A stretch of DNA of 9,117 bases from Polaribacter sp. (GCA_029245665.1 JAQWOW010000254.1:1-9117); one strand, 5' to 3'. Shown: positions 1 through 6,907, counted from the first letter of the stretch. Notes: a model not told the origin generated them from the sequence alone. Numbers and translations are program-made.

Positions 1-405
1 AAGGAGTGGGTTTTAGTTGATGCGGACGGGCAAACGTTGGGTCGTCTATCTTCTAAAGTAGCAAAGCTAATTAGAGGTAAATACAAACCAAACTATACTC
101 CTCATGTAGATTGTGGAGACAACGTGGTTATTATCAACGCAGAAAAAATTGTTTTAACGGGTAACAAATGGAGAGATAAATCTTACATTCGTCACACAGG
201 TTATCCAGGAGGACAAAGATCATTAACTGCAACAGAAATGTTTGAGAAAGATCCTACAAGATTAATCGAAAAAGCAGTAAAAGGAATGTTGCCTAAAAAT
301 ATTTTAGGAGCAGCATTGTTCAGAAACTTGTATGTTTATGCAGGTGGAGAGCACAAACAAGCAGGTCAAGAACCTAAAGCTATTAACCTTAACGATCTTA
401 AATAA
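1..405 (+). CDS. rplM: 50S ribosomal protein L13 (uL13), 5' end cut by window edge
   Basis: L13 is an early-assembling protein of the large ribosomal subunit that binds 23S rRNA. The frame is open from base 1 (beginning KEWVLVDADG) to the TAA at 403-405, giving 134 residues. The family runs to roughly 140-150 residues, and I judge that about 15-20 N-terminal residues lie outside the window. Visible family signatures are LGRLSSKVA, RGKYKPNYTPHVDCGD, the RHTGYPGG loop, and the conserved C-terminal block around AVKGMLPKN and LFRNLYVYAG. A TTG codon at 37 could be taken as a start, but homology continues upstream of it, so the gene should be called partial. The TAA stop shares its last base with the ATG of rpsI, suggesting translational coupling of the classic L13-S9 pair. 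Identification is by recognised family sequence; no alignment was run. Confidence 0.97.
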   Translation, partial: KEWVLVDADGQTLGRLSSKVAKLIRGKYKPNYTPHVDCGDNVVIINAEKIVLTGNKWRDKSYIRHTGYPGGQRSLTATEMFEKDPTRLIEKAVKGMLPKNILGAALFRNLYVYAGGEHKQAGQEPKAINLNDLK

Positions 406-791
406 TGGATACAGTACACAAAATCGGTAGAAGAAAAACAGCTGTTGCTCGTATTTATCTTTCTGAAGGGAAAGGGAACATTACAGTAAACAAAAAAGAC
501 TACAAAAGCTATTTTACTACAGGAACTTTACAGTATAAAGTGCAACAACCTTTAATGTTAACAGAAAACTTAGAGTCTTATGACATCAAGGTTAATGTAT
601 ACGGAGGTGGTGTAACAGGACAAGCAGAGGCCATTCGTTTGGCAATTACGAGAGCTTTGGTTTTTATTGATCCTGATCATAGAGCAATCTTAAAACCAGA
701 AGGACTATTAACACGTGATCCAAGAATGGTAGAACGTAAGAAATTTGGTCAGAAAAAAGCACGTAAAAAATTCCAATTCTCGAAACGTTAA
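405..791 (+). CDS. rpsI: 30S ribosomal protein S9 (uS9)
   Basis: S9 is a small-subunit head protein whose basic C-terminal tail reaches the P-site tRNA. The 128-residue product is of normal family length. It opens with HKIGRRKTAVARIYL, carries the conserved VYGGGVTGQAEAIRLAI block at about residues 65-81 and LLTRDPRMVERKKFGQKKAR at about 101-120, and ends in the typical basic tail KFQFSKR. The terminal Lys-Arg is the feature that contacts tRNA in known ribosome structures. The ATG overlaps the rplM stop by one base (TAATG), so no separate ribosome binding site is needed; this fixes the start and indicates cotranscription with rplM. No irregularities are seen. Confidence 0.98.
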   Translation: MDTVHKIGRRKTAVARIYLSEGKGNITVNKKDYKSYFTTGTLQYKVQQPLMLTENLESYDIKVNVYGGGVTGQAEAIRLAITRALVFIDPDHRAILKPEGLLTRDPRMVERKKFGQKKARKKFQFSKR

Positions 792-796
792 TATAT

Positions 797-818
797 TGCA
801 GATTTCATTCTGCATTTT
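797..818 (+). terminator. Short hairpin after rpsI, possible weak terminator or attenuator
   Basis: TGCAGA (797-802) is exactly complementary to TCTGCA (809-814), with a 6-nt loop, and TTTT follows at 815-818. The hairpin begins 6 bases after the rpsI stop codon. The stem is only 6 bp with three G/C pairs, and the T-run is short. It could therefore be a weak rplM-rpsI terminator that partly reads through into rpsB, an attenuator, or an RNA 3'-end stabiliser. Pairing is seen; function is inferred. Confidence 0.35.
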
Positions 819-828
819 ATCCTATCGA

Positions 829-867
829 GAACTGTTATTATTACAAAAAAATAATATTAAACAGTTT
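829..867 (+). promoter_or_regulatory. Two-part hairpin upstream of rpsB, candidate leader structure
   Basis: AACTGTT (830-836) pairs perfectly with AACAGTT (860-866), extendable by a G-U pair at 829/867. Inside it ATTATT (837-842) pairs with AATAAT (850-855) around a 7-nt A-rich loop, leaving a one-sided ATTA bulge at 856-859. No T-run follows, so it is not a standard terminator. It lies 77 bases before the rpsB start. Ribosomal protein operons are often controlled by the encoded protein binding such a bulged leader hairpin, so this is a candidate for S2 feedback control. The AT-rich lower and inner stems make chance pairing possible. Confidence 0.35.
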
Positions 868-944
868 AGCATCTAAATATACAAGACTCTTAAACGACTA
901 CTTATATATTGATTTCAAAAACAGAAAGTAAACACATTTAAAAA

Positions 945-1925
945 ATGGCAAACGTAAATATTCAAGAATTATTAGAAAGTGGTGTGCACTTTGGACACTT
1001 AACTAGAAAATGGAACCCAAATATGGCTCCATACATTTATACAGAAAGAAATGGTGTACACATCATTGATTTGTATAAAACTGCGGCTAAAATAGAAGAA
1101 ACTTCAGAAGCTTTAAAAAAGATTGCAAACTCTGGACGTAAAATTTTGTTTGTTGCTACAAAAAAACAAGCAAAAGATATTGTTACAGAAAAAGCAAAAT
1201 CAGTAAACATGCCTTTCATCACAGAAAGATGGCCGGGTGGTATGTTAACAAACTTTGTAACGATTAGAAAAGCTGTTAAAAAAATGGCTCATATTGATAG
1301 AATGAAGCAAGATGGGTCTTTCGATGCGTTATCAAAAAGAGAGAAGCTACAAATCAATCGTCAGAGAGAAAAGCTAGAAAAGAATTTAGGTTCTATTTCA
1401 GACATGACTCGTTTACCTGGAGCTTTATTTGTTGTAGATATTAAGAAAGAACATATTGCAGTTGCAGAGGCTCAAAAATTAAACATTCCAATTTTTGCAA
1501 TCGTAGATACAAATTCTGATCCTAGATTAGTAGATTTTATAATCCCTGCTAATGATGATGCTTCTAAGTCTATAGACAAAGTATTATCTTTTGTTACTGA
1601 TGCTATTGCTGAAGGTTTGGCAGATAGAAAAACTGATAAAGAAAAAGTAGCAAAAAAGGAAGAAGCCAAAGCTGAAACTTCTAAAAAGGAAGCTGCTACT
1701 AAAGAAGTAGAAGCTCCAAAAGAAGTAGAAGACCCAAAAGAAGTAAAAGTATCGAAAGAGAAAAAAGCGAAAGCGAAAGCTCCTAAGAAGGAAGCTACTG
1801 CTAAAGAAGTAGAGGCTCCAAAAAAAGTAAAGGCAGCTAAAAAGAAAGAAACTAAAGCCAAAGCTCCTAAAAAGGAAGAAGCTAAAGTGGAAGCTACAGA
1901 AGCTTCTTCTGAAGAAACAAAATAA
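945..1925 (+). CDS. rpsB: 30S ribosomal protein S2 (uS2) with long Lys/Ala/Glu-rich C-terminal extension
   Basis: S2 joins the small subunit late in assembly. The globular domain spans about residues 1-228. It has the hallmark LLESGVHFGHLTRKWNPNM near the N-terminus, ILFVATKKQAKDIV, the ERWPGGMLTNFVTIRKA segment, LPGALFVVDIKKEH, and the VDTNSDP and IPANDDASKSI motifs before the last helix. Residues from about 229 to 326 form a low-complexity tail of Lys, Ala, Glu, Val, Thr and Pro with internal repeats. E. coli S2 has about 240 residues, so the protein is unusually long because of this tail, which is probably disordered. The ATG at 945 follows an AAAAA run with no Shine-Dalgarno sequence and matches the usual family N-terminus. 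tsf follows after 24 bases, so the two are almost certainly cotranscribed. A long open frame on the opposite strand over the tail is a composition artefact. Confidence 0.98.
   Translation: MANVNIQELLESGVHFGHLTRKWNPNMAPYIYTERNGVHIIDLYKTAAKIEETSEALKKIANSGRKILFVATKKQAKDIVTEKAKSVNMPFITERWPGGMLTNFVTIRKAVKKMAHIDRMKQDGSFDALSKREKLQINRQREKLEKNLGSISDMTRLPGALFVVDIKKEHIAVAEAQKLNIPIFAIVDTNSDPRLVDFIIPANDDASKSIDKVLSFVTDAIAEGLADRKTDKEKVAKKEEAKAETSKKEAATKEVEAPKEVEDPKEVKVSKEKKAKAKAPKKEATAKEVEAPKKVKAAKKKETKAKAPKKEEAKVEATEASSEETK
1683..1889 (+). repeat. Degenerate in-frame repeats encoding the S2 tail
   Basis: Within the rpsB tail, codons 247-258 (KKEAATKEVEAP) recur as codons 281-292 (KKEATAKEVEAP), a shift of 34 codons (102 bases). 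The DNA is nearly identical over the matching part. The segment KAKAPKKE at codons 276-283 recurs at 304-311 (28 codons later), and KEV units recur at 253-255, 259-261, 265-267 and 287-289. The pattern suggests growth by slipped-strand or unequal duplication inside a coding low-complexity region. All repeats keep the frame. Confidence 0.8.
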
Positions 1926-1949
1926 TTATAATTAAAAAATATAAATAAC

Positions 1950-2921
1950 ATGGAAACAGTAAAGATAAGTGCTGCTGATGTTAAAAAGTTAAGAGAAGCT
2001 ACAGGAGCAGGGATGATGGACTGTAAAAAGGCATTGGTTGAGGCTGCTGGAGACTTTGATCAAGCAATTGATATTTTACGTAAAAAAGGTCAAAAAATTG
2101 CTGCAAAAAGAGCTGATAGAGAATCTACAGAAGGAGTTGCAGTAACAAGAATCAACAAAGAAAAAACTGCGGGTGTCGCAATTGTGTTAGCTTGTGAAAC
2201 TGATTTTGTTGGTAAAAACGAATCTTTTGTTGCCCTTGGTGGACAATTTGCAGACATCGCATTAAATTCTGCTGATAAAGAAGCTTTTTTAGCTGCAGAT
2301 TTTGACGGAATGACAGTTGCCAATAAATTAATTGAACAAACCGGAGTTATTGGAGAGAAGTTAGAAATAACAGCTTTTGAAAAAATTGAAGCTGCTTATG
2401 TTGGAACTTATACTCATATTGGTAAAATTGCAGCTTTAGTTGGTTTGTCTTCAGCTGTAGATAATGCTGAAGTTTTATCCAAAGATCTAGCAATGCAAGT
2501 TGCTTCTATGGGAGCAACAACACTATCATACAAAGATTTTGATCCTGTATTTGTGGCTGCTGAAACAGAGGCTAGAATTGCGGTAATCGAAAAGGATAAT
2601 ATTGAATTAGGAAGGTTGGGGAAAACATTAAAAAATGTACCACAATTCATCTCTATGTCTCAACTATCTGAAGAGGTTATGGCGAAAGCTGAAGAAGCTG
2701 CGAAAGCTGAATTAGCTTCTGAAGGAAAACCAGAAAAAATCTGGGATAGAATTTTACCTGGAAAAATGGAAAGATTCATTTCTGACAATACAACTTTAGA
2801 TATGGAACAGTGTCTTTTAGACCAATCTTTTATCAAAGATGAAAAGAAAAATGTTGCGCAATATGTCAAAACATATGGTGATGTTGAAGTTACCTCTTTT
2901 AAAAGAGTAACTTTAGGATAG
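1950..2921 (+). CDS. tsf: Translation elongation factor Ts (EF-Ts)
   Basis: EF-Ts is the cytoplasmic nucleotide exchange factor that releases GDP from EF-Tu. The product has 323 residues; E. coli EF-Ts has 283, and Bacteroidota versions are commonly near 320-330, so the length is normal for this group. The N-terminal UBA-like domain (about residues 5-55) contains LREATGAGMMDCKKALVEA and ends in RKKGQKIAAKRADRES. The EF-Tu-contacting motif CETDFVGKN is at 82-90, with the Asp-Phe pair (85-86) that disturbs the Mg2+ site of EF-Tu. The core continues through KIAALVGLSS, LAMQVASMGATTLSYKDFDP and the C-terminal region GKPEKIWDRILPGKMERFISDNTTLDMEQ. The start is the ATG after an A/T-rich gap, 24 bases behind rpsB. 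A strong terminator lies 16 bases after the stop, ending the rpsB-tsf unit. Confidence 0.98.
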   Translation: METVKISAADVKKLREATGAGMMDCKKALVEAAGDFDQAIDILRKKGQKIAAKRADRESTEGVAVTRINKEKTAGVAIVLACETDFVGKNESFVALGGQFADIALNSADKEAFLAADFDGMTVANKLIEQTGVIGEKLEITAFEKIEAAYVGTYTHIGKIAALVGLSSAVDNAEVLSKDLAMQVASMGATTLSYKDFDPVFVAAETEARIAVIEKDNIELGRLGKTLKNVPQFISMSQLSEEVMAKAEEAAKAELASEGKPEKIWDRILPGKMERFISDNTTLDMEQCLLDQSFIKDEKKNVAQYVKTYGDVEVTSFKRVTLG

Positions 2922-2937
2922 TCTTAAATTTCAAATA

Positions 2938-2969
2938 AAAAAAGCCTCGCATATTTGCGGGGTTTTTTT
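2938..2969 (+). terminator. Intrinsic terminator after tsf
   Basis: GCCTCGCA (2944-2951) pairs with TGCGGGGT (2956-2963) around a 4-nt TATT loop, with T-G wobbles at 2947/2960 and 2944/2963. The stem is extended by an upstream A-run (2937-2943) facing a run of seven T (2963-2969). The GC-rich core plus T-run is a textbook rho-independent terminator. It separates rpsB-tsf from pyrH-frr. Confidence 0.94.
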
Positions 2970-3003
2970 ATTTATCAGAAAAAGGAAACTGAAAAAAATT
3001 GCT

Positions 3004-3011
3004 TAATTTTG
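3004..3011 (+). promoter_or_regulatory. Bacteroidota-type -7 box upstream of pyrH
   Basis: TAATTTTG matches the Bacteroidota primary sigma factor -7 consensus TAnnTTTG exactly. It sits 20 bases before the pyrH ATG and 34 bases after the terminator T-run, where a new promoter is needed. I see no good TTTG/TTG -33 element at the expected 17-23-base distance, so it may be weak or activator-helped. Transcription would begin around 3017, giving a leader of only about 15 nt. Confidence 0.6.
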
Positions 3012-3031
3012 CTTTTAAAGCGAAAAAAACT

Positions 3032-3742
3032 ATGCAATACAACAGAATTCTTTTAAAATTAAGTGGAGAGGCATTAATGGGAGATAGGCCCTATGGTATA
3101 GACCCTAAACGACTTTCTGAATACGCAAAAGAAATAAAAGAAGTAGTTGCTAAAGGGGTAGAAATTGCCATAGTTATCGGTGGTGGAAATATTTTTAGAG
3201 GAGTTGCTGGTGCTGCCAATGGCATGGATCGAGTTCAAGGAGATCATATGGGCATGTTAGCAACATGTATTAATGGATTAGCATTGCAAAGTGCTCTAGA
3301 AGATGAAGGGGTAAATACACGTTTGCAAACGGCTCTCGAAATTAAAGAAATTGCAGAACCGTACATAAAAAGAAAGGCCATTCGTCATTTAGAAAAAGGG
3401 CGGGTTGTTATTTTTGGAGCAGGCACGGGAAACCCATATTTCACTACAGACACAGCTGCAGTTCTTCGGGCTATTGAAGTAAATGCTGATGCAATTTTAA
3501 AAGGGACTCGTGTTGATGGAATTTACAATGTGGATCCAGAAAAAGATAAAAACGCTGTAAAATATGAAACAATCACCTTTAAAAATGTTATTGATAAGGG
3601 ATTGAAAGTTATGGACATGACTGCATTTACTTTAAGCGAAGAAAATAACTTACCAATCATCGTTTTTGACATGAATACAAATGGAAATTTAATGAAATTA
3701 ATTTCTGGTAAAAAAATTGGAACGATTGTTAACAATCAATAA
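3032..3742 (+). CDS. pyrH: UMP kinase (uridylate kinase, amino acid kinase fold)
   Basis: PyrH phosphorylates UMP to UDP with ATP in the cytoplasm, feeding UTP and CTP synthesis. In most bacteria it is a GTP-activated, UTP-inhibited hexamer. The 236-residue product has the N-terminal ILLKLSGEALMG (residues 6-17, Lys9 facing phosphate), the glycine loop GGGNIFRG (50-57), the UMP-site segment GTGNPYFTTDTAA (131-143, with Asp140), and the nucleotide-binding KGTRVDGIYNVDP (157-169). The length is usual. An in-frame TTG at 2999 would add 11 residues, but the homologous N-terminus begins at the ATG at 3032, and the -7 box at 3004-3011 lies inside the extension, so I start at 3032. frr follows 27 bases later, giving a pyrH-frr unit. 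Confidence 0.97.
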   Translation: MQYNRILLKLSGEALMGDRPYGIDPKRLSEYAKEIKEVVAKGVEIAIVIGGGNIFRGVAGAANGMDRVQGDHMGMLATCINGLALQSALEDEGVNTRLQTALEIKEIAEPYIKRKAIRHLEKGRVVIFGAGTGNPYFTTDTAAVLRAIEVNADAILKGTRVDGIYNVDPEKDKNAVKYETITFKNVIDKGLKVMDMTAFTLSEENNLPIIVFDMNTNGNLMKLISGKKIGTIVNNQ

Positions 3743-3769
3743 TCATAATCTTTTTAAAAATCACCAAAG

Positions 3770-4324
3770 ATGAACGAAGAAATTGAATTTATTCTAGACA
3801 CAGCAAAAGAAGCGATGCATAATGCAATTGAGCATTTAATCAAAGAATTGCGATCTATTAGAGCCGGAAAAGCAACTCCTTCTATGCTATCGAATGTAAT
3901 GGTAGATTATTATGGATCCCAAACCCCATTGAGTCAAGTTGCTAATGTTAACACCCCAGATGCTCGAACAATAAGCATACAGCCTTGGGAAAAGAATATG
4001 CTTCAAGAAATTGAAAAAGCAATTCAATTGGCAAATTTAGGTTTCAACCCTATGAATAACGGAGATGTAATCATGATCAATGTCCCACCGCTCACAGAAG
4101 AAAGAAGAATTGATCTGGCAAAACAATCAAAAGCAGAGGCAGAACATGCCAAAGTTGGAATAAGAAATGCTCGTAAAGACGCGAACAATGATATTAAAAA
4201 AATTGCTGTTTCTGACGACATGAAAAAAATTGCTGAAGATGACGTGCAAAAATTAACTGATGCATTTGTAAAAGACATTGACGAAAAGGCTTCTCTGAAA
4301 GAGAAAGAAATAATGAAAGTTTAA
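3770..4324 (+). CDS. frr: Ribosome recycling factor (RRF)
   Basis: RRF acts with EF-G to split the post-termination ribosome into subunits. The 184-residue product is of standard length. The first part of the three-helix domain I ends at IRAGKATPSML (30-40). The hinge and domain II follow at about 31-104, with VDYYGSQTPLSQVANV, PDARTISIQPWEKNML and GFNPMNNGDVI. PPLTEERRIDLAKQ (106-119) begins the return into domain I, and IRNARKDAN (131-139) includes Arg132, the conserved rRNA-contacting arginine of the E. coli protein. The C-terminus EIMKV is typical of flavobacterial RRF as I recall it. The ATG at 3770 agrees with the usual N-terminus; there is no Shine-Dalgarno sequence. It is downstream of pyrH in the same unit and is followed 20 bases after its stop by a terminator. 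Confidence 0.97.
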   Translation: MNEEIEFILDTAKEAMHNAIEHLIKELRSIRAGKATPSMLSNVMVDYYGSQTPLSQVANVNTPDARTISIQPWEKNMLQEIEKAIQLANLGFNPMNNGDVIMINVPPLTEERRIDLAKQSKAEAEHAKVGIRNARKDANNDIKKIAVSDDMKKIAEDDVQKLTDAFVKDIDEKASLKEKEIMKV

Positions 4325-4343
4325 AGCAACCTACAAACTGAAA

Positions 4344-4374
4344 AAAGAGTGTTTCTAAACACTTTCTTTTTTTT
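4344..4374 (+). terminator. Intrinsic terminator after frr
   Basis: GTGTT (4349-4353) pairs with AACAC (4358-4362) around a TCTA loop. The stem extends by A-T, G-T and A-T pairs and then an A-run (4341-4346) facing the T-rich 3' side. A run of eight T (4367-4374) follows. The stem is AT-rich but the shape and position, 20 bases after the frr stop, fit a rho-independent terminator. It ends the pyrH-frr unit before the transporter gene. Confidence 0.87.
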
Positions 4375-4400
4375 AAGCACTTCAAATAATTTAATATAAA

Positions 4401-6776
4401 ATGAATTTCTGGACAAAAGTTGCAGGCCTTATCTTGAGAAATCGTTATTTGGTTTTATTGGGAATTGCAATCATTACAGGGCTATTAGCATCACAAATGA
4501 AGTATATGAGATTTTCATATACTGAAGCAAACCTTCTACCAGAGGATCATTTAGTTAATCTAGAATACAATCAATTTTTAGATATTTTTGGAGAGGAAGG
4601 AAATTTGGTTATTTTAGGAATAAAAGACACAACTGTTTTTACACCTAAAAAATTTAATGCTTGGAATAATTTAGTGCAAAAGTTTACTACACTAGATGAA
4701 ATAGATTTCACCCTTTCTATAGCAGATATTCAAGAATTAAAAAAAGACACCAAAAAAAGAAAATTTATTTTAAAACCTCTCTACGAAAAAGAACCAACAA
4801 CAACAAAAGAGGTTTCTGCAATTAAAAAACAACTTTTTGAAAAACTCCCTTTTTACGATAATTTATTATATAATAAAGAAACAGGAACGCTTCAAACTGC
4901 TATTTATATTAAAAAAGAAATCATCAACACTCCAAAACGAAGAGAATTCGTTTTTAATACTCTAATACCTACTATAAAGGAATTTGAACAGGAAAATAAA
5001 GTAGACGTTCGAGTTTCTGGAATGCCATATATTAGAACTCTTAATGCGCAAAACATACAAAATGAAATTGCTCTTTTTGTTGGAGGTGCATTAGGAATTA
5101 CCGCTATTATTTTCTTCTTTTTCTTTCGATCTTTTAGAGCTACTTTTATTACACTATTAGTAGTAATGATTGGAGTTACATGGGCTTTTGGATTTATTGG
5201 CTTATTCAGATATGAAATTACTGTTTTATCTGCTTTAATACCTCCTTTAATTATTGTAATTGGAGTACCAAATGCTGTTTTCCTTATCAATAAATACCAA
5301 CAAGAAATAAAGAAACATGGGCAACAAGCAAAAGCATTACAACGTGTAATTTCTAAAATAGGAAATGCTACTTTAATGACTAATATTACAACTGCATCTG
5401 GTTTTGCAACTTTTGTTTTTGTTAAAAGTAGCTTGCTACAAGAGTTTGGAATATTAGCTTCAGTAAATATTATTAGCATTTTTATTTTAGCGTTACTTAT
5501 CATTCCTATCTTATATAGTTTTATGCCGATTCCTAAGAAAAAACACTTAAATCATCTTGAAAAAAGGTGGATTGAAAACGTGGTTGATTGGATGGAAAAA
5601 ATGGTTCGAAACCACAGAATAACTATTTATTTTGCAACTGTAATTGTAATAATAGCTGGAATTATTGGTGTTTATAAAATTAAAGTATCAGGAAGCTTGA
5701 TTGAAGACATGCCAAAAAGCTTAGAATTTTATCAAGATATTAAATTCTTTGAAAATGAATTTGGTGGCATTATGCCCTTAGAAATTTTAGTTGATACAAA
5801 AAGAGAAAAAGGCGTCATGAAACTATCCACTTTAAAAAGGATGGAAAAATTAAATGAAGCTATTGAGTCGTTCCCTGAATTATCCAAACCAATTTCTGTA
5901 ACCAACTTAGTAAAGTATTCAAAACAAGCATATTATAAGGGAAACCCCAAATACTATCAGTTGCCAACAAAACAAGAACAAAATTATATTTTTTCATATA
6001 CAAAAAACTCAAATAGTGATGCTGGCATGCTTAAAAACTTTGTAGACTCAACAGGAAGGTACGCCAGAATAACTACCTTCATGAAAGACATTGGTACAGA
6101 AAAAATGGATGTTATTCAAAAACGACTTAAAACAGTTATAGCAAAAGAATTCCCTTCAGAAAAATACAATGTCTCTCTAACAGGAAAAGCCTTAGTATTT
6201 ATAAAAGGAACCAATTATTTAATTAAGAATTTAGTCTTCTCTTTGTCTTTGGCTATTTTATTAATTGCCATTTTTATGGCATGGATGTTTCGATCACCAC
6301 AAATGATTTTCATTTCTTTGATCCCTAATATTTTACCCTTATTAATAACAGCAGGATTAATGGGATTCCTTGAAATACCTATAAAGCCATCTACAATATT
6401 GGTTTTTAGTATTGCTTTTGGTATTTCAGTTGACGATACTATTCACTTTTTGGCAAAATACCGCCAAGAGTTAATTGCAAATAAATGGCGTATAAAGACA
6501 TCTGTTTATGCTGCACTTCGTGAAACAGGAGTCAGTATGTTTTATACGTCCATTGTTTTATTTTTTGGTTTTTTGACATTTACACTTTCTAGCTTTGGTG
6601 GCACAATTGCCCTAGGTGGTTTGGTTTCTATAACCTTACTATTAGCAATGGTTTCTAACCTATTATTGCTCCCTTCTTTACTATTAACCTTTGAAAAGAA
6701 GATCGCAAATAAGAAAGTATTTAAAGAACCTGCAATGAGAATTATTCCTCCAAAAGAGAAAAAAAAATCAGAGTAG
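4401..6776 (+). CDS. RND superfamily transporter, MMPL/patched-like permease
   Basis: This is an inner-membrane RND-type permease with the duplicated 6+6 helix plan; the substrate is unknown. Of 791 residues, TM1 is about 14-31, followed by a large periplasmic domain (about 32-222). TM2-TM6 lie about 223-376 and TM7 about 405-427. A second periplasmic domain covers about 428-608, and TM8-TM12 about 610-764. A short basic C-terminal tail ends in PKEKKKSE. The second half carries the MMPL/RND motif GISVDDTIHFLAKYRQE (TM10, with Asp678-Asp679). The matching place in the first half reads GVPNAVFLINKYQQE (TM4), with Asn291 instead of an acid. That repeated KY-QE ending confirms the internal duplication. 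No adaptor or outer-membrane partner gene is adjacent, so a stand-alone lipid, hopanoid or drug exporter is possible. It sits alone between the frr terminator and the asnS promoter. The start ATG follows an A/T-rich stretch; I see no clear promoter in the 26 bases between the frr terminator and the ATG. Confidence 0.9.
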   Translation: MNFWTKVAGLILRNRYLVLLGIAIITGLLASQMKYMRFSYTEANLLPEDHLVNLEYNQFLDIFGEEGNLVILGIKDTTVFTPKKFNAWNNLVQKFTTLDEIDFTLSIADIQELKKDTKKRKFILKPLYEKEPTTTKEVSAIKKQLFEKLPFYDNLLYNKETGTLQTAIYIKKEIINTPKRREFVFNTLIPTIKEFEQENKVDVRVSGMPYIRTLNAQNIQNEIALFVGGALGITAIIFFFFFRSFRATFITLLVVMIGVTWAFGFIGLFRYEITVLSALIPPLIIVIGVPNAVFLINKYQQEIKKHGQQAKALQRVISKIGNATLMTNITTASGFATFVFVKSSLLQEFGILASVNIISIFILALLIIPILYSFMPIPKKKHLNHLEKRWIENVVDWMEKMVRNHRITIYFATVIVIIAGIIGVYKIKVSGSLIEDMPKSLEFYQDIKFFENEFGGIMPLEILVDTKREKGVMKLSTLKRMEKLNEAIESFPELSKPISVTNLVKYSKQAYYKGNPKYYQLPTKQEQNYIFSYTKNSNSDAGMLKNFVDSTGRYARITTFMKDIGTEKMDVIQKRLKTVIAKEFPSEKYNVSLTGKALVFIKGTNYLIKNLVFSLSLAILLIAIFMAWMFRSPQMIFISLIPNILPLLITAGLMGFLEIPIKPSTILVFSIAFGISVDDTIHFLAKYRQELIANKWRIKTSVYAALRETGVSMFYTSIVLFFGFLTFTLSSFGGTIALGGLVSITLLLAMVSNLLLLPSLLLTFEKKIANKKVFKEPAMRIIPPKEKKKSE

Positions 6777-6809
6777 AATTGTTAGTATTACTTTATATAT
6801 TTTTGGAAA

Positions 6810-6867
6810 TAAATAGTTGGCTTTATTGAATGAGAATTTTAACCTCATTGACCAAATAAACTATTTA
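6810..6867 (+). repeat. Imperfect inverted repeat between the transporter gene and asnS
   Basis: TAAATAGTT (6810-6818) pairs with AACTATTTA (6859-6867), and an inner AATGAG (6829-6834) pairs with CTCATT (6844-6849) around a 9-nt loop. Unpaired arms of 10 and 9 nt separate the two stems. No T-run follows, so it is not an ordinary terminator. It ends 8 bases before the -33 element of the asnS promoter, so it might be a 3'-end structure of the transporter mRNA or a protein-binding site for asnS control. Pairing is seen; role is unknown. Confidence 0.45.
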
Positions 6868-6875
6868 AATATCAT

Positions 6876-6907
6876 TTTGCTCATCTTAGCACAAAAAAGT
6901 ATCTTTA
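6876..6907 (+). promoter_or_regulatory. Promoter of asnS, Bacteroidota type
   Basis: TTTG at 6876-6879 matches the -33 element. After a 20-nt spacer, TATCTTTA at 6900-6907 matches the -7 element TAnnTTTG in all but the last base. Element spacing fits the known 17-23-base range for this phylum. Transcription would start near 6912-6915 and leave a leader of about 40 nt before the asnS ATG at 6954. Confidence 0.65.

Noticed and set aside
37..39. TTG as start codon of L13
   Set aside because: Codons 1-12 of the window already encode conserved L13 sequence, so the gene begins before the window.
1472..1951. 159-codon open frame on the minus strand over the rpsB tail
   Set aside because: It is the mirror of a Lys/Ala/Glu-rich coding region, which reads as Phe/Ser/Ala-rich protein on the other strand. 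The covering S2 frame is certain and no start context or family similarity supports the antisense frame.
4194..4385. Minus-strand frame spanning the frr end and its terminator
   Set aside because: It reads through an intrinsic terminator hairpin and the antisense of frr, and its Leu/Phe/Lys-rich product has no recognisable features.
4387..4394. TAATTTAA as a -7 box for the transporter gene
   Set aside because: It lacks the third T and the G of TAnnTTTG, has no TTTG at the right distance, and such strings are common in AT-rich DNA.
4904..5503. 199-codon open frame on the minus strand inside the transporter gene
   Set aside because: The + strand encodes a well-formed RND permease through the whole region. 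The antisense product is a composition artefact of AT-rich membrane-protein codons and resembles no known family.
6830..6859. Nine-codon mini-frame ATG..TAA (MRILTSLTK) as an asnS leader peptide
   Set aside because: It lies upstream of the predicted asnS promoter, so would not be in that transcript. It carries no Asn codons and no start context.
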